Positions 6,260-10,656 of a stretch of 10,656 bases of DNA are shown in pieces. The stretch's first letter is position 1. Each line of letters opens with the position of its first letter. The stretch is from Bacteroidota bacterium (lineage in GTDB: Bacteria; Bacteroidota; Ignavibacteria; UBA10030; UBA8401). A program made the translations under genes and the position numbers. The stretch lies in assembly GCA_003456055.1 (NCBI GenBank), contig DMPG01000174.1, positions 1 to 10,656 on the forward strand, read 5' to 3'. Under the pieces are notes generated by a model, which made no database searches, was not told the origin of the DNA, and was given only the letters and a program-made list of their open reading frames with translations.

Positions 6260-7900
6260 CTACAACTGTGGTCCAGCCTTGATCACCTCCGGCGCACATC
6301 CTGTCTCGAATTTCTTGAAGTTCTCAATGAACCGTGACGCAAGCTGCCGATATTTCTGCATGTAGATCTCTTTGTTGGGCCAGGAATTTGAAGGATCGAG
6401 AACATTGGAAGGAACTCCTTCGCAGTGCTGAGGAACTTCAAAACCAAAAACAGGATCAACAGTGAATTTCGATTTCAACAATTCACCGCTCAATGCTGCA
6501 TTCAGTAATGCACGTGTATGCTGAATGCTGATGCGTTTCCCAACTCCAAACGCGCCGCCTATCCAACCGGTATTCACGAGCCAGCAATTCACACCATGAC
6601 GCATGATCTTTTTCTTGAGAAGGTCGGCATAGAACGCCGGATGCAATACCATGAATGGTGCACCAAAGCACGTACTGAATGTCATTTCCGGCTCTTTCCC
6701 AAGTCCAACTTCTGTCCCTGCAATCTTAGAAGTATAACCTGAAATAAATTGATACAGTGCCTGATCCGGTGTCAACTTCGCGATCGGAGGCATCACACCG
6801 GACGCATCACATGTAAGAAGAATGATATTGGCCGGATGTCCTCCTTTTTTTTCTGCTACAGCATTGCTGATGTACTCAAGTGGATAAGAAGCCCTTGTGT
6901 TTTCAGTGATTGAATCATCATCAAGATCGATCAATCGTGTTATCGGATCGAAAACGACATTTTCAAGGATTGTTCCGAACATTTTCGTTGTTGCATAGAT
7001 CTGAGGTTCAGCCGCGGCGGAAAGGCGAATGACCTTAGCATAACAGCCCCCTTCAAAATTAAAGACACCCTCGTCGCTCCAACCGTGTTCATCGTCTCCA
7101 ATCAACCGGCGTTTCGGATCAGCGGAAAGTGTCGTCTTCCCCGTTCCTGATAATCCGAAAAAGACAGCTGTATCACCTTTCTCACCGATATTGGCAGAAC
7201 TATGCATCGACATAATACCCTGAAGTGGAAGGACATAATTGAGTATTGTGAAGATCGATTTTTTGATCTCGCCGGCATATGCCGTATTTCCGATGATACA
7301 CAGTTTTTGCGCTAAGTTAAGAGTGATGAATGTATTAGTTGCCGTTGAATCGATCTGAGGAATACCTTTGAAACCCGGTACTACAATCAACGTGAACTCA
7401 GGAATATGCCGACGGTACTCTTCATTCGTTTTCGGTAGTACAAACATATTTCTGACAAACAATGCATGCCATGCATGCTCCGTTATGATCCTGATCGGTA
7501 TTTGATAATTTGGATCCGCTCCGGCATAACAATCCTGCACAAATAGATCGCGACCTTGCGTATAACCCTGAACTCTGTTATAGAGATCGTTGAACTTATC
7601 CGGATTGAAGGGACGATTATATTGTCCCCACCAAATATTGTTCTCTGTGGAGGGTTCTTTCACAACAAACTTATCACTAGCAGAACGTGCAGTATGCTTG
7701 CCGGTATTTGCAACAATGGGACCTAAATGACTAATGCGCGCTTCTTTTCGGAACGTGATCTCTTCGTACAACGCTTCGGTTGAAAGATTCCAATATGCTA
7801 ATCGAAGATTGGTAAGACCGTGATTCTCTAATCCGAAATCACTTTTTACAGCGGAAGCTTCCCCCTGTGCGGGAGTTTTGATATCGAGTAAGTTATTCAT
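6260..7900 (-). CDS. pckA: Phosphoenolpyruvate carboxykinase (ATP)
   Basis: PckA interconverts oxaloacetate + ATP with phosphoenolpyruvate + CO2 + ADP; it is the entry step of gluconeogenesis, or in some anaerobes runs toward oxaloacetate. The 546-residue length is normal. Key sites are visible: K213 and H233 of the metal/substrate site, the P-loop GLSGTGKT (249-256) with K255, the kinase-2 motif IGDDEHGWSDEGVFNFEGG (267-285) with D270, R336 in NTRASYP, and CDASGVMPPIAKL (364-376). The P-loop and GDDEHGW context mark the ATP-dependent rather than the GTP-dependent enzyme. Its ATG overlaps the stop of the upstream aminotransferase by 4 bases (ATGA on the - strand), with GAGGGA ending 6 bases before the start inside that gene. 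It is thus the second gene of a coupled pair and ends at the shared terminator. Identification is secure. Confidence 0.97.
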   Translation of the reverse strand: MNNLLDIKTPAQGEASAVKSDFGLENHGLTNLRLAYWNLSTEALYEEITFRKEARISHLGPIVANTGKHTARSASDKFVVKEPSTENNIWWGQYNRPFNPDKFNDLYNRVQGYTQGRDLFVQDCYAGADPNYQIPIRIITEHAWHALFVRNMFVLPKTNEEYRRHIPEFTLIVVPGFKGIPQIDSTATNTFITLNLAQKLCIIGNTAYAGEIKKSIFTILNYVLPLQGIMSMHSSANIGEKGDTAVFFGLSGTGKTTLSADPKRRLIGDDEHGWSDEGVFNFEGGCYAKVIRLSAAAEPQIYATTKMFGTILENVVFDPITRLIDLDDDSITENTRASYPLEYISNAVAEKKGGHPANIILLTCDASGVMPPIAKLTPDQALYQFISGYTSKIAGTEVGLGKEPEMTFSTCFGAPFMVLHPAFYADLLKKKIMRHGVNCWLVNTGWIGGAFGVGKRISIQHTRALLNAALSGELLKSKFTVDPVFGFEVPQHCEGVPSNVLDPSNSWPNKEIYMQKYRQLASRFIENFKKFETGCAPEVIKAGPQL

Positions 7901-9114
7901 AACCAGTCCCTCACTAATTTACGGTCGCCGATATAAATCTCATTTGGAGACGATGGATCAAGAGCCCATTTTATTCTCGCAATACCTTCTGTGATCTCTT
8001 TGATGGAACCGGCATAGCTTAAACGCAAATGTCCTTCCATGCCAAATTCTTTCCCGGGTACCGTGACGACGAGCGCCTTCTTCAGAAGCATGCGCGATAA
8101 TTCGACCGAGTTGTTTGAATATGCACGGAAGTCCGGCAGACAATAATATGTACCGTTCGGTTTTGTAACTTTCACGCCCGTGAATGTTTTTAATTCTTCC
8201 AACATGACATTTCGGTTGTTTTCCAATGTCATACGGAGACTTTCAACGGCGCTCTGCAAACCGGTAAGCGCTCCTTCGGCCGCCGCCTGCAATAGTATGG
8301 CAGTGCATGAAGTGATCTGACTTTGGACATTGGACATGATGGATACAAGTTCTTTATTGGCAATCGCCCAACCGATTCTAAACCCGGTCATTCCATACAG
8401 TTTGGAAACACCATTAATGGAAATAATGTGAGTCGATTCGATATCCTTGGTTGTATATTTATAAGCAGAAGGTGCAACGATTCCGTCAAATACAAGTTTA
8501 TGGTAGATATCATCCATGATAAGATAGATACCTTTTTTTTCACAAAATTCTACGATCTCAGCGATGAATGTTTCAGGATACATCATTCCGGACGGATTGT
8601 TCGGACTGTTCACGATAATCGCTTTGGTATAGGTGCTGACCCCTTTTAAAACATCCGACATTTTCGGATAGAAACTTCCATCTTCAGGAGTAACGATCAC
8701 CGGAATCCCGTAGACCATTCTCACCATTTCAGGGTAGCTGACCCAATAGGGTGCAAGGATGATCACTTCATCCTGAGGATTGATGATGGAATAGAGAACA
8801 TTATAGACCGATTGCTTCGCCCCCGCCGACACGATCACATTCTCCGACGCAACGATCCGGTTATAATTTTCTTCAGTATACTTGATGATTGCTTTTTTGA
8901 GAGACGGTATTCCATCGGTCGGCGTGTATTTGATATCCGCAGAGCAGAGTTTCGCCGCTGAGCTCAAGATCGCATTCATCGGTGCTTTGTTCTTTGGTTC
9001 GCCTGCACCAAGATGTACAACTGATTCACCTTTCTCTCGAAGAACACGCGCCTCTTCATTCAACTTCAGTGTTGGCGATTCAAGAATTGATTTCGCAAGT
9101 GTGCTGACACTCAT
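7897..9114 (-). CDS. Class-I PLP-dependent aminotransferase, coupled to pckA
   Basis: A 405-residue aminotransferase of the same superfamily branch as the gene at 4689 but clearly diverged from it. Motifs: GAGEP (36-40) followed by the unusual KNKAP instead of DFxTP, KYTPTDGIPSLK (62-73), SAGAKQSVYN (96-105), APYWVSYPEMV (121-131), SPNNPSG (170-176, N173), MDDIYHK (200-206), the PLP lysine K238 in SKLYGMTGFRIG, and R364 in HLRLSYA. A tail of about 20 residues (DPSSPNEIYIG...) extends past the usual end. The start is ATG 9114, set by an AAAGGAGGT 10 bases upstream; a longer reading from TTG at 9138 would run through that ribosome site. Its stop overlaps the pckA start, which suggests that its oxo-acid partner is oxaloacetate (aspartate as amino donor). 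The exact substrate cannot be read from sequence. Confidence 0.88.
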   Translation of the reverse strand: MSVSTLAKSILESPTLKLNEEARVLREKGESVVHLGAGEPKNKAPMNAILSSAAKLCSADIKYTPTDGIPSLKKAIIKYTEENYNRIVASENVIVSAGAKQSVYNVLYSIINPQDEVIILAPYWVSYPEMVRMVYGIPVIVTPEDGSFYPKMSDVLKGVSTYTKAIIVNSPNNPSGMMYPETFIAEIVEFCEKKGIYLIMDDIYHKLVFDGIVAPSAYKYTTKDIESTHIISINGVSKLYGMTGFRIGWAIANKELVSIMSNVQSQITSCTAILLQAAAEGALTGLQSAVESLRMTLENNRNVMLEELKTFTGVKVTKPNGTYYCLPDFRAYSNNSVELSRMLLKKALVVTVPGKEFGMEGHLRLSYAGSIKEITEGIARIKWALDPSSPNEIYIGDRKLVRDWL

Positions 9115-9124
9115 AAGATGTATG

Positions 9125-9133
9125 ACCTCCTTT
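9125..9133 (-). promoter_or_regulatory. Near-ideal Shine-Dalgarno sequence of the aminotransferase-pckA pair
   Basis: On the - strand this reads AAAGGAGGT, close to a full complement of the 16S rRNA 3' end, with 10 bases between it and the ATG at 9114. It decides the start: the in-frame TTG at 9138 lies upstream of it. Other ribosome sites in the window are much weaker, so strong translation of this pair is likely. Confidence 0.85.
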
Positions 9134-9137
9134 GACA

Positions 9138-9155
9138 AGAGATAGAAATATCTCT
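9138..9155 (-). promoter_or_regulatory. Small hairpin in the leader just upstream of the Shine-Dalgarno
   Basis: A 7-bp perfect inverted repeat, AGAGATA-(4 bases)-TATCTCT, ends 4 bases before AAAGGAGGT on the - strand. If transcribed it makes a short 5' leader hairpin; as DNA it is a palindromic site that could bind a dimeric regulator. The sequence is certain; any function is inference and chance is possible in AT-rich DNA. Confidence 0.4.
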
Positions 9156-9335
9156 CGATTCAGTTTTGTGTATCTATGTGATGACGCAGAGTAAAAGAAA
9201 TGAATTGTTATTAGTGAGATAATAGCCTGACAAATAATACGCAGATTTGATTTAACTTTCCACTACTTCTAAACCCGATAACGGACAAAGCAATCCCATT
9301 TTATTTTTCTTCACGAGTGATTACTGTTCCTGTTA
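9156..9335. other. Intergenic region, no gene; probably holds the promoter of the aminotransferase-pckA unit
   Basis: About 180 AT-rich bases between the aminotransferase leader and the end of the membrane-protein gene. I find no credible coding frame, RNA gene or rho-independent terminator here. A TTGTCA followed after 17 bases by TAACAA (- strand, around 9233-9205) is a poor match to a promoter and is mentioned only as a candidate. Short AT-rich inverted repeats (for example TATTA/TAATA at 9209-9224) are weak. Confidence 0.4.
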
Positions 9336-9842
9336 TCACATCTTCTTACCGTTCAAGAATTCGTCCTTAATTTCATTCGTTGACAGTTTCCAAATCAAAT
9401 AGATATTGATTCCAAGTGCAAGAATATTTCCGAAAACCATAAGAGAGAGTGAACTTTCAATTCCATATCCTTGCAAATATTTAGAGAGGGACAAATAAGA
9501 CATAATACTTGCAACAATTCCCCAGACTGTTATTATGGATAGCATTACCATATATGATATTCTTCCCAAATTCGAACGAATATATAAACCGATCGAAGCG
9601 ATGATCCCTGCAAACTGTAATACAATTTCGAAAATTGTTGCTGTTGGAGAAACTGACAATGTGGGCATCAATTGTTGAGCCATCTGGTATTCTGGATTGT
9701 TTTCGATTGAATTAGTTGTCATCAAAGTTAAAATACTCTGAAACATTAGATATATTCCCACCATAATTGAAAATAATGCGAGGTTTGTAATAAAACGAGA
9801 TCTCTTAGGAGGGTTGTAACTCATTGAATCATTATATGGCAT
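9336..9842 (-). CDS. Small membrane protein of unknown function, four predicted helices
   Basis: A 168-residue protein I do not recognise. It has a short polar N-terminus (MPYNDSMSYNPPKRSR) and four hydrophobic stretches at about residues 17-41, 67-88, 92-116 and 132-152. A polar loop of about 25 residues lies between the first two, and a charged C-terminal tail ends in NGKKM. Positive residues before helix 1 and after helix 4 suggest both ends in the cytoplasm. There is no cleavable signal, no motif of a transporter or enzyme, and few charged residues within the helices. The ATG at 9842 is supported by AGAGGA 10 bases upstream; the in-frame ATG at 9824 has no ribosome site. It lies 62 bases downstream of the tyrA-type gene on the same strand and may share its transcript. 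The gene is more AT-rich than its neighbours. It is likely real, but its role is unknown. Confidence 0.7.
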   Translation of the reverse strand: MPYNDSMSYNPPKRSRFITNLALFSIMVGIYLMFQSILTLMTTNSIENNPEYQMAQQLMPTLSVSPTATIFEIVLQFAGIIASIGLYIRSNLGRISYMVMLSIITVWGIVASIMSYLSLSKYLQGYGIESSLSLMVFGNILALGINIYLIWKLSTNEIKDEFLNGKKM

Positions 9843-9852
9843 TCTAAAGCAA

Positions 9853-9859
9853 TCCTCTC
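9853..9859 (-). promoter_or_regulatory. Ribosome binding site (GAGAGGA) of the small membrane protein
   Basis: On the - strand GAGAGGA lies 10 bases before the ATG at 9842. It selects this start over the in-frame ATG at 9824 and supports the frame as a real gene. Confidence 0.6.
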
Positions 9860-9904
9860 AAACGTTACTCAATTCATGCAAAATGTCTTAAGGAATGAAA
9901 TATG

Positions 9905-10656
9905 CTATATCGTTTTAATAATCACTTTTCTCAACACTGTTTTTGCTAAATCCGCATCCTTTTTCGTTTCGAACGACAATCGGAATGTCCCTCCCCGACC
10001 TTCTCTGATCTTTAGCAGTTCCATATCTTTTATGTTGATGTTCGCTTTATACAATGCGGTGGTTATCAATGATAATACCCCCGGCTTATCTTCAACGGAA
10101 ACAAAAATATCGTGGACTGGCTGGAGAAATCCTTTTGAGTTTTTTGGGATGGCATCGCGCATTTTTTTTGCATTGCGAAATCGATGTGCAAATGTGTTTC
10201 GTCGCGAAGATGTCTGAAGATCTTTTGCAAACTGAGATAGCAGCAAAGAAAATTCTTTGACTGCATTTCTAATCTCAGACGAGTTACTTGCAAGAATATC
10301 GTTCCACATACCATACGGACTGGAAGCAATTCGTGTGATATCGCGAAATCCTCCGGCAGCAAGCTGCAAATATCCGGGATGCTTTTTATTCTTTTGCTCA
10401 ACCATATTCATCATTGCAACGGCGATCAATTGCGGCAAATGGCTGATCGATGCAGCAATTTTATCATGGTCTTTTGCAGAAAGAAATAGAACTCGCGCAC
10501 CGATGGAATGAAGCAACGATGTAAGTTTGGATATTTTTCTTTTTTGCGAACTATCGGCACACAACACATACGTTGCGTTTTGGAACAAGAGTGCATCGGC
10601 AAACTCAATCCCTTTCCCTTCTGAACCTGCCATCGGGTGTCCGCCAATAAATATTC
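9905..10656 (-). CDS. Prephenate/arogenate dehydrogenase (TyrA family) with C-terminal ACT domain, 5' end outside window
   Basis: TyrA enzymes oxidatively decarboxylate prephenate or arogenate with NAD(P) on the way to tyrosine. The partial product (about 249 residues visible) begins IFIGGHPMAGSEGKG, with the catalytic histidine in GGHP. Counting the Met of that motif as 1, further conserved parts are HDKIAASISHLPQLIA (56-71) and GGFRDITRIASSPYGMW (94-110), with the carboxylate-binding R101. An ACT domain starts at about 174, with VEDKPGVLSLITTALYKANI, and probably senses an amino acid, as in TyrA-ACT fusions. The N-terminal Rossmann domain lies off the right edge. The ATG at 10631-10633 is internal, because the frame stays open to the edge with conserved family sequence. 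The second histidine of the usual SHLPH is glutamine here. Whether prephenate or arogenate is the substrate cannot be decided from sequence alone. The gene symbol would be tyrA. Confidence 0.9.
   Translation of the reverse strand, partial: IFIGGHPMAGSEGKGIEFADALLFQNATYVLCADSSQKRKISKLTSLLHSIGARVLFLSAKDHDKIAASISHLPQLIAVAMMNMVEQKNKKHPGYLQLAAGGFRDITRIASSPYGMWNDILASNSSEIRNAVKEFSLLLSQFAKDLQTSSRRNTFAHRFRNAKKMRDAIPKNSKGFLQPVHDIFVSVEDKPGVLSLITTALYKANINIKDMELLKIREGRGGTFRLSFETKKDADLAKTVLRKVIIKTI

Noticed and set aside
8323..8649. Open frame of 108 codons on the + strand inside the second aminotransferase
   Set aside because: It is an antisense shadow of a well-supported enzyme gene, with no recognisable motif and no ribosome site that I could support.
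9115..9138. Longer reading of the pckA-linked aminotransferase from a TTG at 9138
   Set aside because: The ideal ribosome site AAAGGAGGT at 9125-9133 lies inside that extension and points to the ATG at 9114, which also fits the family's N-terminus.
9317..9339. Imperfect inverted repeat GTGATTACTG / CTGTTATCAC across the stop of the membrane-protein gene, considered as terminator or operator
   Set aside because: It has two mismatches in ten pairs, and on the - strand it is followed by an A-rich, not T-rich, stretch, so it is not a convincing terminator.
1..10656. Mobile elements, CRISPR arrays, tRNAs, toxin-antitoxin or defence genes
   Set aside because: I saw no direct repeat arrays, transposase or integrase motifs, tRNA-like cloverleaf, or defence-family signatures. 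The genes are almost all housekeeping.

Overview
The window is a gene-dense, moderately AT-rich bacterial chromosome segment. It holds 13 protein-coding genes, two of them cut by the window edges. There are no RNA genes, insertion sequences, CRISPR arrays or phage genes that I can see. Two things point to the FCB side of the tree, perhaps an Ignavibacteria/Chlorobi-like lineage: the gene order hrcA-grpE-dnaJ, and a class-Ib aminotransferase that closely resembles the plant/Chlorobi-type aspartate/prephenate aminotransferases. That placement is inference from gene order and motifs, not a database result.

Left part (1-4615, all + strand): a tightly packed run that looks like one transcription unit. 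It starts with the heat-shock genes: the 3' end of hrcA, then grpE and dnaJ. It continues into a membrane-anchored helix-hairpin-helix protein of the ComEA type, a PilM-like protein whose nucleotide-binding motifs look degenerate, the 16S rRNA methyltransferase rsmD, and the coenzyme A gene coaD. From grpE to coaD the genes overlap by 4 bases (ATGA) or are separated by 0-3 bases, which implies translational coupling.

Middle (4686-6242, + strand): a class-Ib aspartate/prephenate-type aminotransferase followed 14 bases later by a small FmdB-type zinc-ribbon protein. A strong 12-bp hairpin with U-tracts on both sides follows and can terminate transcription from both directions.

Right part (6260-10656, all - strand): from high to low coordinates these are a TyrA-type prephenate/arogenate dehydrogenase with a C-terminal ACT domain (5' end off the window), an unrecognised four-helix membrane protein, a 221-base gene boundary, and then a second class-I aminotransferase overlapping pckA (ATP-type PEP carboxykinase) by 4 bases. 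The aminotransferase-pckA pair starts from an almost ideal Shine-Dalgarno sequence preceded by a small hairpin. A plausible reading is that the aminotransferase supplies or consumes oxaloacetate and PckA interconverts oxaloacetate and PEP.

Most of the window is ordinary housekeeping sequence. I see no convincing new defence or mobile system. The points most worth a second look are the ComEA-like/PilM-like pair inside the chaperone operon, the coupled aminotransferase-pckA pair, the plant-like prephenate aminotransferase signature, and a substitution in a conserved TyrA motif.
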